From UMGS1883 sp045636425 (GTDB lineage Bacteria; Bacillota; Clostridia; UMGS1883): a stretch of 64,000 nucleotides of DNA. Positions 53,516 through 60,745 of this stretch are shown piece after piece. A model generated the notes under the pieces. That model worked only from the letters and a program-made list of their open reading frames with translations, had not been told where the DNA came from and ran no database searches. The number at the start of each line of letters is the position of its first letter. Positions within the stretch are counted from its first letter, which is position 1. The position numbers were made by a program, and so were the translations under genes. The stretch covers positions 60,055 to 124,054 of the forward strand of contig JAZTXM010000008.1 in NCBI GenBank assembly GCA_045636425.1. The letters are read 5' to 3'.

Positions 53516-53544
53516 ATAATATCACAGATGTCAAGCTGTGTCAA
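53516..53544 (-). promoter_or_regulatory. Promoter of rpoBC
   Basis: Minus strand TTGACA, 17 bp, TATTAT (-10 at 53516-53521, -35 at 53539-53544). A second overlapping TTGACA..TATACT pair lies nearby with 15-bp spacing. The leader of about 220 nt holds CCCATAT/ATATGGG and two copies of GTGCATTCTACA. Confidence 0.8.
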
Positions 53545-53593
53545 GGGAAATATTCCGATTTTTTCTATTTTTCGAGGCTGCCGATTAATTTCA

Positions 53594-53622
53594 TTGACAA
53601 ATTTTAGTATTTGTGCTATAGT
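53594..53622 (+). promoter_or_regulatory. Promoter of the candidate small RNA
   Basis: TTGACA, 17 bp, TATAGT. The predicted start (about 53629) falls at the base of the long hairpin. It diverges from the rpoBC promoter. Confidence 0.75.
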
Positions 53623-53628
53623 TGTGGT

Positions 53629-53788
53629 GCGACATAATCCAATATTGTTTGAAATTGTATGTACTTTTTTACCTTTTGGTAAAAATGTACGCTTTTTCTG
53701 CATACAGTTTTGAACAAGTATGGTTTATGTCGCAATAAACAAGGAGCGTGCATTTTTCGGTGCATCAACTTTGTTGGTGCACTTTTTT
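53629..53788 (+). ncRNA. Candidate ~160-nt structured small RNA, 6S-like shape
   Basis: The transcript would open with GCGACATAA (arm 53628-53637), which pairs with TTATGTCGC (53725-53734). Inside are TTGTT/AACAA, AAA/TTT, TGTATG/CATACA and a distal hairpin GTAC..TTTTTACC/GGTAAAAA..GTAC, giving one long rod with internal loops. An intrinsic terminator follows (53760-53788: GTGCATCAAC/GTTGGTGCAC, then six T). Promoter, start, rod and terminator all line up. A 6S RNA is a plausible identity from length and shape; no consensus match could be tested. No protein-coding frame of note. Confidence 0.6.
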
Positions 53789-53828
53789 AATTGTACGTCC
53801 TCCCCTGTCGCCAAGCAAAATTCTAACA

Positions 53829-53861
53829 AGCAAGACCTGCTCCTACGGAGCAGGTCTTGCT
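53829..53861. repeat. Perfect 15-bp-arm palindrome
   Basis: AGCAAGACCTGCTCC and GGAGCAGGTCTTGCT flank a TAC loop. No T-run follows, so it looks like a REP-type palindrome or an RNA hairpin rather than a terminator. Confidence 0.7.
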
Positions 53862-53871
53862 ATATTCAAAA

Positions 53872-53904
53872 ATAAATCTTCCTTTTGGTTGACAAATCTC
53901 ATAT
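53872..53904. repeat. 33-bp direct repeat, left copy
   Basis: Matches 55750-55782 at 31 of 33 positions (core CCTTTTGGTTGACAAATC). The pair brackets the second toxin-like cassette. Confidence 0.8.
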
Positions 53905-53924
53905 AACCCGTTTGTAACCGTTTG

Positions 53925-53982
53925 GGGACGTACACAAAATGGCTCAGTTAGAATAGATTTCGTGCCAAAAAATGTACGTCCC
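53925..53982. repeat. Inverted repeat near toxin cassette 2
   Basis: GGGACGTACA and TGTACGTCCC lie 38 nt apart, with an inner TGGC/GCCA. It may be a REP-like element or a small hairpin; a further GTACGTCC lies at about 53794. Confidence 0.55.
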
Positions 53983-54096
53983 TAAATGGCTATTTTTTCG
54001 GTATAATAATGGTTCATATTAAAAACTAAAACAGATGATAGAAGAATTAAAATTTTCTTCATCATACGACTTCTCCTCAAATATTACTAATTCTCA

Positions 54097-54546
54097 TTAG
54101 TTATTCATAAGATGCCTGAATTCCGCTTTATCTTCCTCGCTAAACTCATCAAACGAAGATAGTAATTCAATTTGCTTATCTTCAATCAATTTTTCAATAC
54201 CTGCCATAAAGAATTCGTCACCATTTTCTTCTGCATAGTAAGTGAGCAAATTAGTTTCAATATTTAGCTTGCAAAAAACCCTTTGCCCACGAAAATGGCC
54301 TACAAAGAAAACGTAATTTTCCTTTTCCACATAATTTTCAACATTTGTCATAACTTCTTGATTATGCTTACAATTATAAAGTATACTAATATCTTCGTCA
54401 TTCCTGTACCCATGCATAATTTGGTAATTTCCATTGCCAAAAGCAGCCTCAGTATCCTTCCAAATCTCATATTCAAGGTCACGGTCACTACCACAAGCAC
54501 ATAAAAGCAAAGATATTATAGCCAATAAAACCAGTAATTTTTTCAT
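54097..54546 (-). CDS. Putative lipoprotein, candidate immunity protein of cassette 2
   Basis: 149 residues. The signal peptide ends in a lipobox LLLCACGSD (Cys near residue 17-19). The mature part is Glu/Asn-rich with alternating helix and strand (ENYVEKENYVFFVGHFRGQR). It follows the toxin-like gene by 12 bp. Together with the lipoprotein of cassette 1 it suggests outside-facing protection. No sequence similarity between the two was evident. Immunity function is inferred. Confidence 0.6.
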   Translation of the reverse strand: MKKLLVLLAIISLLLCACGSDRDLEYEIWKDTEAAFGNGNYQIMHGYRNDEDISILYNCKHNQEVMTNVENYVEKENYVFFVGHFRGQRVFCKLNIETNLLTYYAEENGDEFFMAGIEKLIEDKQIELLSSFDEFSEEDKAEFRHLMNN

Positions 54547-54558
54547 AAAGACTCTCCT

Positions 54559-55464
54559 TTAATATTTTTTCGTATAATTTATCTCAACCCCAACAGGATC
54601 TAACAATCCTAGTTCCGAGCTTATCATCGCAACATCATTAGCCGCCCATAAAAAGTTCTTTTTTAGAGAACCTTGATTAATCGGAGTTACCCATTCTGTA
54701 AAATCAAATTTATCAGTCACCTTCACCATTGCATTCCACTTTCCATCTCTTCCTCTTCTTGCATCTATATCAATATCAACAATATGTAATGCAGCTCCCA
54801 AATCGCCATTACCAAGAGGAATTTCATATGACTCATCTGTAATTAACAGATGCGGACTTTTATGCTTTTTCACATATTCTTCAATCTTACTTTTTACAAA
54901 GTCGTTTAACCCTTTATCATTCTTTAATAGATTTGATGCATAGCTTCCTTCTTTTGCTATGTACTTGTTTCCGCTTCCGCTTGCTGCTAATTTAAGTAAG
55001 TCGCTTGTTAGGTGATACCCTGCCAAATCCAAAGCCAAAGCTCCTTCTTTCCAAGTCTTATCATTTGCAAAATTCAATATGCTATGTATTGGAGTATTCC
55101 CTATGGTAGTTTTATAGTATTCTGCAAGTGTTTTTACAAATTCGGTAACCTTGTTATTTTTGCCATTTATTACTGAATAGCTTTCTTTCCTTGCTTCTTT
55201 TACTTTTTTGTCATCCACACCTTCCCATAAAGACATTTTTGCAAAAGCTGAATATAAATTTTTCCATTCTTCATCTGTAAATTCAAAATTACTCTTGCCG
55301 AAAAGGCTTTTTGCTTTAACAACCCCTTGTACAAATTTTCTAAAAATTTCTGCACCCATTACTGACAGTTCGCCTGACACGCCCAGTATTTCCGCACACC
55401 TCCAGCCAAAAACTGCATTGGGATCAGATAACTCTCGATTACATCTTTGACATCTGTTTTCCAT
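54559..55464 (-). CDS. Polymorphic toxin-like protein, cassette 2
   Basis: 301 residues. Residues 1-28 (MENRCQRCNRELSDPNAVFG then WRCAEILG) match cassette 1 at nearly every position; the remainder is unrelated. Helical middle; the C-terminal part has HIVDIDIDARRGRDGKWNA, KVTDKFDFTEWVTP and AANDVAMISSELGLLDPVGV, a beta-rich module I cannot name. No signal peptide. AT-rich against neighbours. The ATG at 55464 has GGAGG 7 nt upstream; a longer frame to 55485 includes that site. Toxicity is inferred from the two-cassette pattern. Confidence 0.6.
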   Translation of the reverse strand: MENRCQRCNRELSDPNAVFGWRCAEILGVSGELSVMGAEIFRKFVQGVVKAKSLFGKSNFEFTDEEWKNLYSAFAKMSLWEGVDDKKVKEARKESYSVINGKNNKVTEFVKTLAEYYKTTIGNTPIHSILNFANDKTWKEGALALDLAGYHLTSDLLKLAASGSGNKYIAKEGSYASNLLKNDKGLNDFVKSKIEEYVKKHKSPHLLITDESYEIPLGNGDLGAALHIVDIDIDARRGRDGKWNAMVKVTDKFDFTEWVTPINQGSLKKNFLWAANDVAMISSELGLLDPVGVEINYTKKY

Positions 55465-55693
55465 TTCTTTTCCTCCGTAAATCATTAAATTTTTCTTGAT
55501 TTCAATTTACGGATATGCTAAAATACAAATTGGTTAGGGTTTGCATCTTGCATATCCGTGATTAAGTACGTTGGTTAACTGCTCGAACAGTTATCTAATG
55601 TACTTTTTCTTTTACAATCATAAAACCACCCCTTTTTTGAAAAACATTTGTTCGATTTTTGGTCATTCTATCATGCCGAATGACGAAAATCAA
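55465..55693 (-). promoter_or_regulatory. Structured leader and promoter of toxin cassette 2
   Basis: Minus-strand order: promoter TTGATT, 17 bp, TAGAAT (-35 at 55688-55693, -10 at 55665-55670); leader peptide ORF (55595-55621); hairpin 1 (55565-55604, inner TAACTG/CAGTTA); hairpin 2 (55509-55559, ACGGATATGC/GCATATCCGT, inner TGCAAA/TTTGTA with a wobble); CCGTAAAT against ATTTACGG (55505-55512 and 55475-55482) next to GGAGG (55472-55476). Same layout as cassette 1. Together with flanks this 370-bp gap holds no larger gene on this strand. Confidence 0.7.
55595..55621 (-). CDS. Leader peptide of toxin cassette 2
   Basis: Eight codons, MIVKEKVH then TAG, identical at all 27 nt to cassette 1. 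AGGGGTGG is the ribosome site. Its last codons form an arm of hairpin 1. Confidence 0.6.
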   Translation of the reverse strand: MIVKEKVH

Positions 55694-55749
55694 GTCTGTT
55701 TTCGTAAAAATAATGAACATTTTTTTGTTTTTCTATTTTTTTCAGAGGC

Positions 55750-55782
55750 ATAAATCCTCCTTTTGGTTGACAAATCGCATAT
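55750..55782. repeat. 33-bp direct repeat, right copy
   Basis: Partner of 53872-53904 (31 of 33 identical). This copy provides the -35 (TTGACA) of the exporter promoter; the left copy has the same TTGACA but no -10 after it. Confidence 0.8.
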
Positions 55783-55795
55783 TATTTATTAAAAT
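55767..55795 (+). promoter_or_regulatory. Promoter of the exporter/metK unit
   Basis: TTGACA, 17 bp, TAAAAT, about 40 bp before the exporter ATG. No SAM-riboswitch-like leader was seen before metK. Confidence 0.75.
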
Positions 55796-55834
55796 ATATA
55801 TTATAATGAAATAATTATGCTTTGGAGGCTTTCA

Positions 55835-56362
55835 ATGATAAAATCAATTACAACCGCCATACACTCTTTTGCCATATGGCTTGTAGGGCTTATTGGACTT
55901 GGGGCGGAATTTGCAAACTATGTGTACATAGTTTTAGTTTCCATGATTCCCTTAATCGAGCTTCGCGGTGCAATACCTCTGGCAATGGCACTTAAGATGC
56001 CCCTTGTTCCCTCATTTATCGTTTCGATTATCGGTAATCTCATTCCGATTCCTTTTATTCTTCTTTTAATCAAAAAGATATGTGCGTGGATGAAAACCAC
56101 AAAGCACCTCTCTAAAATCCCCCTCTATCTTGAACAAAAAGTGGAGAAAAATAAGGATAAGGTGACAAAATACGCAAAATGGGGACTGTTTATTTTCGTG
56201 GCAATACCTCTTCCCGGTACGGGGGCGTGGTCGGGAGCACTTATTGCAAGCTTCCTCGATTTCAAATTTAAAGATGCCATGATTGCAATTGCCGGAGGCG
56301 TAATTTGTGCAGGTATTATTATGAGTATTTTTTCATACGGCCTTTTAGGGCTTATTTTCTAA
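55835..56362 (+). CDS. Small multidrug-export-type membrane protein (COG2426)
   Basis: 175 residues with about five hydrophobic segments. Typical family motifs are IPLIELRGAIPLAMAL and IPLPGTGAWSGALIASFL. The ATG at 55835 has TTGGAGG 6 nt upstream; the earlier ATG at 55817 has none. The family name implies export, but the substrate is unknown. It lies 22 bp before metK. Confidence 0.8.
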   Translation: MIKSITTAIHSFAIWLVGLIGLGAEFANYVYIVLVSMIPLIELRGAIPLAMALKMPLVPSFIVSIIGNLIPIPFILLLIKKICAWMKTTKHLSKIPLYLEQKVEKNKDKVTKYAKWGLFIFVAIPLPGTGAWSGALIASFLDFKFKDAMIAIAGGVICAGIIMSIFSYGLLGLIF

Positions 56363-56384
56363 GCAAACACAGGAGGACTTACAA

Positions 56385-57566
56385 ATGATTACAAACAAAA
56401 AACTTTTCACATCTGAATCGGTTACGGAGGGGCATCCCGATAAGGTTTGCGATAAAATTTCCGATGCCGTTTTAGACGATATTTTAGCACATGACCCAGA
56501 GGCACGTGTTGCCTGCGAAAGCTGTGCGGCAACGGGTATGGTTATGGTGTTCGGTGAAATTACAACCACGCACACCTATGATGTTCGTTCAATCGTAAAA
56601 CGCACCTTGGAGGACATTGGCTACACAGACCCCAACATGGGATTCTCGGCAGACGGCATTGCCATCCTCAGCACTCTTAACAAGCAGTCTGCGGATATTG
56701 CTCTGGGCGTTGATAAATCCAAAGAAGCAAAGGAAGGTGCTTCCGACGGTAACGACATCGGTGCAGGCGACCAGGGAATGATGTTCGGCTTTGCTACAAA
56801 CGAAACCGAGGAATACCTCCCTGCACCCATTTACTACGCACAGAAAATGGCAAAGAAGCTTACCGAGGTAAGAAAGCAGGGACTTTTCCCCTATCTTCGC
56901 CCCGACGGAAAAACACAGGTAACGGTTGAATATGACGGCGACAAGGTGAAAAGAATCGACACAGTTGTTCTTTCCACACAGCATACTGCCGATGTTACAC
57001 AGGAACAAATAAAGAAGGATATGATTGAAAGCGTTATAAAGCCTGTTCTGGACGCTTCCCTCATTGACGAAAATACAATTTACCATATTAACCCCACAGG
57101 CAAATTTGTAATCGGCGGTCCTCAGGGCGACAGCGGTCTTACGGGCAGAAAGATTATAGTAGATACCTACGGCGGCTATGCTCCCCACGGCGGCGGTGCA
57201 TTTTCGGGAAAAGACCCCACGAAGGTTGACAGAAGTGCCTGCTATATGGCACGTTACATTGCCAAGAATATTGTTGCGGCAGGTCTTGCCGATAAGTGCC
57301 AGATTCAGCTTGCCTATGCAATCGGAGTTGCAAAGCCCGTATCGGTGCGTATCGACACCTTCGGCACAGGAAAGCTTAGCGATGAAAGATTGGGCGAAAT
57401 CGTAAACGAAAACTTTGACCTTCGTCCTTCTGCAATCATCAATACTCTTGACCTCAGAAAGCCTATCTATTACCAGACGGCAGCTTACGGTCATTTCGGA
57501 AGAAATGAACTGAATCTTCCCTGGGAAAGACTTGACAAGGTTGATGCTCTGAAGAATTATCTGTAA
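56385..57566 (+). CDS. metK: S-adenosylmethionine synthetase
   Basis: 393 residues, making SAM from methionine and ATP. Motifs are TSESVTEGHPDKVCDKISDA, GAGDQGMMFGFATNET, GGPQGDSGLTGRKI and the P-loop-like GGGAFSGKDPTKVDRSACYM. Full length. CAGGAGG lies before the ATG. Confidence 0.97.
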   Translation: MITNKKLFTSESVTEGHPDKVCDKISDAVLDDILAHDPEARVACESCAATGMVMVFGEITTTHTYDVRSIVKRTLEDIGYTDPNMGFSADGIAILSTLNKQSADIALGVDKSKEAKEGASDGNDIGAGDQGMMFGFATNETEEYLPAPIYYAQKMAKKLTEVRKQGLFPYLRPDGKTQVTVEYDGDKVKRIDTVVLSTQHTADVTQEQIKKDMIESVIKPVLDASLIDENTIYHINPTGKFVIGGPQGDSGLTGRKIIVDTYGGYAPHGGGAFSGKDPTKVDRSACYMARYIAKNIVAAGLADKCQIQLAYAIGVAKPVSVRIDTFGTGKLSDERLGEIVNENFDLRPSAIINTLDLRKPIYYQTAAYGHFGRNELNLPWERLDKVDALKNYL

Positions 57567-57575
57567 AACAAAGGT

Positions 57576-57608
57576 GGGTGTAAAAGAGGCTTTGACTTTT
57601 TTACACCC
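57576..57608 (+). terminator. Terminator after metK
   Basis: GGGTGTAAAA and TTTTACACCC form a 10-bp stem, followed by a short CTTTTC. Confidence 0.7.
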
Positions 57609-57638
57609 CTTTTCATATACTATTATTGGTGATAGTAT

Positions 57639-57845
57639 ATGTATGGTGCGATTACTGCCTTAATAATTGCACTGATGATGATAGCCTTTGTTATCTGCAA
57701 GGGTAACAGTATCAAATTTGAAAGGACAATGCATTGTAAAAAATCGGAGCTTGGCTCTTTTTTGGGCCGACTGCCCGACAATTGCATTATCGAGATTCGT
57801 ATTGGAAGGAACACATATGATGCCCGAAGAAACCCAGACGCTTAA
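57639..57845 (+). CDS. Small single-span membrane protein overlapping recD2
   Basis: 68 residues. A membrane helix (AITALIIALMMIAFVICKG) lies at residues 4-22, followed by a basic tail (IEIRIGRNTYDARRNPDA). A GGTGAT sits before the ATG. It overlaps recD2 by 29 bp. Whether it is expressed is not certain; I do not recognise a family. Confidence 0.45.
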   Translation: MYGAITALIIALMMIAFVICKGNSIKFERTMHCKKSELGSFLGRLPDNCIIEIRIGRNTYDARRNPDA

Positions 57846-60021
57846 CGGCGAGATTTATGAAATAATATATCAGAATGAAGAAAACGGATACACGGTATGC
57901 GATGTCAGTTGTAACAATTCCCTTGTTACGGCATGCGGACATATGCCCTTTATTGCCCCCGGAGAGCAGGTGGTTATGACAGGCAAATGGGTAAACCACC
58001 CCTCCTACGGGGAGCAGTTTTCCGTTACGTCTATGGAAAGAGCACTGCCCAAAAAGGTCAGTGCTGTTCTCTCTTACCTTTCAAGCGGAATCATAAGCGG
58101 TATCCGTGAGGCTACGGCAAAAAAGATTGTCAGTAAATTTGGCGAGGAAGCTTTGGAGATTATTGCCCTCTCTCCCGAAAGGCTTGCTGAGATAAACGGC
58201 ATTTCACTAAACCGTGCAAGGAAAATTTCCGAATCATTCCTTATCCGTCAGGATGCGGCACAAACCGTTATCTTTCTTCAGGAATATGGGGTCACTCCCA
58301 ACCTTGCACTGAAGGTGCATAAAATCTTCGGACAGAAAGCAATAGAGCTTGTAAAGGAAAACCCATACATTCTGTGCGAAAGCGTTGAACGTATCGGTTT
58401 TAAAACTGCTGACCGCATTGCACAGGAAATGAAGCTTCCCAAAAACCATCCCGGAAGAATTTCGGGCGGAATTGTATATATGCTTACCTATGCGGCACTA
58501 AACGGGCATACCTGTCTTAAATATTCCGAGCTTTCCGAAGGCACTGCCTCCTTCCTCGGCTGTGACATAGGGGAGGTCGAGCAGACCCTTGCACAAATGA
58601 AATATGACGCTAAGCTGATATTTGAGGAGGATTTTGTATATCTCCCCCTCTACTATAACATGGAGCTTTCCGCATCGGTTAAGCTCAGCGAGCTTATGGC
58701 TCTTGCAAAGCCATATTCAAAGGATATTCCAAATGATATATTTATCCATTCCAAAAACAGTGCCATCGAACTTTCGGCAATGCAGAATGAAGCCGTAAAA
58801 AAGGCACTCAGCGGCGGCGTGCTTATAATCACGGGCGGCCCCGGAACGGGAAAAACCACCATTATGAAAATTATCATGGAAATTTTCCAAAGCCATGAAT
58901 ATAAAATTGCCCTCTGTGCGCCCACGGGGAAAGCCGCAAAAAGGCTCAGTGAATCCTGCGGTATGGAGGCAAAAACGCTTCACCGTCTTTTGGAGGTGGA
59001 GGTAAACGATGCTCAGAATCAGCGGTTCGGCAGAAATGAGTATAACCCCATTGACGCCGACGTTGTAATCGTTGATGAAATGAGCATGGTTGATATTATC
59101 CTTTTCGGCTCCCTTTTAAAAGCACTTAAAAGAGGGACATGCCTGATTATGGCAGGTGACAGTGACCAGCTTCCCTCCGTAGGGGCAGGAAATGTTCTGC
59201 ATGATATGCTCCAAAGCGGAGTTATCCCTGCGGTAAGGCTGAACGAAGTATTCAGACAAGCTGAGCAGAGCCGGATAGTCACCAACGCCCACAGAATCAA
59301 TATGGGCGAAATGCCTCTTGAGAACGACAGCAAGACGGACTTTTTCTTTATGGGAAGATCTCCCGAGGATGCCCTTGAAACCATTTGCGAGCTTTGTATG
59401 GGAAGACTTGGCAAGGTTTACGGATTTGACAGCATAAGCGATATTCAAGTGCTTTCCCCCTCGCGAAAGGGTATTGTGGGAACGATTAATCTGAACAAGG
59501 TTTTGCAAAGCAGGCTTAATCCCCCCTCTCAGGGCAAAAAGGAAAAGAAATTCGGCGAGCGGATTTTCCGTGTTGGCGATAAGGTAATTCAGACACGTAA
59601 CAACTATGATATGATTTGGTCGCTTCCCGACGGAAGCGGTGACGGCTTCGGCATATACAACGGCGATATAGGAACGATACTTGATATATCGCAGAAAGAA
59701 AAATCCATGAGGATTCTCTTTGATGATAACAAGATTGTGGAATATGACTTTTCCTCGGTGGAGGATTTGGAAATGGCATATGCACTCACTGTACACAAAA
59801 GCCAGGGCAGCGAATGGAGTGCGGTTATAATCCCCGTATGCTCCTTCCCTCCCATGCTGATGACGAGAAATCTTCTCTACACAGCAGTAACAAGGGGAAA
59901 GAAGCTTGTAATCCTTGTGGGAAATCTGGAGAGCGTTTCTACTATGGTAAAGAATAATAAATTACAGCTTCGCTACAGCAGTCTTGAAAAAAGATTAAGG
60001 GAGAGCATGGAAAATGCTTAA
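57817..60021 (+). CDS. recD2: RecD-like DNA helicase (RecD2)
   Basis: 734 residues, a 5'-3' superfamily 1B helicase without RecBC partners. N-terminal OB-like and helix-hairpin-helix parts (AEINGISLNRARKISESF) precede Walker A GGPGTGKTTI, motif II VDEMSMVD, motif III MAGDSDQLPSVGAG and motif VI YTAVTRGKK. The ATG at 57817 has GGAAGGA 6 nt upstream. It overlaps comF by 8 bp. Confidence 0.92.
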   Translation: MMPEETQTLNGEIYEIIYQNEENGYTVCDVSCNNSLVTACGHMPFIAPGEQVVMTGKWVNHPSYGEQFSVTSMERALPKKVSAVLSYLSSGIISGIREATAKKIVSKFGEEALEIIALSPERLAEINGISLNRARKISESFLIRQDAAQTVIFLQEYGVTPNLALKVHKIFGQKAIELVKENPYILCESVERIGFKTADRIAQEMKLPKNHPGRISGGIVYMLTYAALNGHTCLKYSELSEGTASFLGCDIGEVEQTLAQMKYDAKLIFEEDFVYLPLYYNMELSASVKLSELMALAKPYSKDIPNDIFIHSKNSAIELSAMQNEAVKKALSGGVLIITGGPGTGKTTIMKIIMEIFQSHEYKIALCAPTGKAAKRLSESCGMEAKTLHRLLEVEVNDAQNQRFGRNEYNPIDADVVIVDEMSMVDIILFGSLLKALKRGTCLIMAGDSDQLPSVGAGNVLHDMLQSGVIPAVRLNEVFRQAEQSRIVTNAHRINMGEMPLENDSKTDFFFMGRSPEDALETICELCMGRLGKVYGFDSISDIQVLSPSRKGIVGTINLNKVLQSRLNPPSQGKKEKKFGERIFRVGDKVIQTRNNYDMIWSLPDGSGDGFGIYNGDIGTILDISQKEKSMRILFDDNKIVEYDFSSVEDLEMAYALTVHKSQGSEWSAVIIPVCSFPPMLMTRNLLYTAVTRGKKLVILVGNLESVSTMVKNNKLQLRYSSLEKRLRESMENA

Positions 60022-60709
60022 TAAGATACTTGACCTCATCTTTCCGCCCAAATGCCCTTTTTGCGGGAAAATCCTGCAGGATAAAACACCCGTTTGCCAT
60101 GGGTGTATGACCTCCCTCCCCTATATCAAGGGCAAAAGCTGTAAGATATGCGGCAGACCCGTGGAGGAAACCTCACACATTATATGTGTAAATTGCCGTC
60201 TCAACAAAACGTATTTTGAGCACGCATTTATACCGCTGATATATAAAGAAAAAGCCAAAGACGCAGTCCTTGCACTTAAAGCAGGTCACCCTTATTATGC
60301 AAAAGGAATTGCATATGTGCTGGCAGATAAAATAATCAATTCTCCACACTATACAAGTTTTGACTTCATAACCTTTGTACCCCAGGACAAAGGAGCGTTT
60401 AAAAACCGTGGATATAACCAAGCGGAGCTTATTGCAAAGGAGCTTTCCAAAATCCTCAATATTCCATGTGTCCCCACTCTCCTGAGAACTACGGACGGAG
60501 AACCGCAGCACACACTCAATGCCGCTCAAAGGCGTGAAAATGTGAAAAAGTGCTTTTTTGCAACGGAAAACTCCTACAGTGGCACGGCACTTTTGGTAGA
60601 TGATATTTATACAACAGGTGCAACCTCTAACTATTGTGCAAAGCTTCTTCGGAAAATGGGATTTGACAGGGTATACCTTGCAATAGCGATGATACGAACT
60701 GATGACTAA
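60014..60709 (+). CDS. comF: ComF-family protein (ComFC-like)
   Basis: 231 residues. The N-terminal zinc fingers (CPFCGKILQDKTPVCHGC; CKICGRPVEETSHIICVNC) are complete. The phosphoribosyltransferase-type motif is LLVDDIYTTGATSNYC. The family acts in natural transformation, but some members serve other roles. Overlaps recD2, so it is probably co-expressed with it. Confidence 0.85.
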   Translation: MLNKILDLIFPPKCPFCGKILQDKTPVCHGCMTSLPYIKGKSCKICGRPVEETSHIICVNCRLNKTYFEHAFIPLIYKEKAKDAVLALKAGHPYYAKGIAYVLADKIINSPHYTSFDFITFVPQDKGAFKNRGYNQAELIAKELSKILNIPCVPTLLRTTDGEPQHTLNAAQRRENVKKCFFATENSYSGTALLVDDIYTTGATSNYCAKLLRKMGFDRVYLAIAMIRTDD

Positions 60710-60745
60710 GTCATCCGTTCTTGGAAAAATACATCAGGTGATAAT

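Noticed and set aside
55796..56384. SAM riboswitch before metK
   Set aside because: Only 22 bp separate the exporter gene and metK, and the exporter leader is about 35 nt, too short for a SAM aptamer.
56589..57494. 301-codon minus-strand frame opposite metK
   Set aside because: Shadow of a strongly conserved gene; no ribosome site and no recognisable motif.
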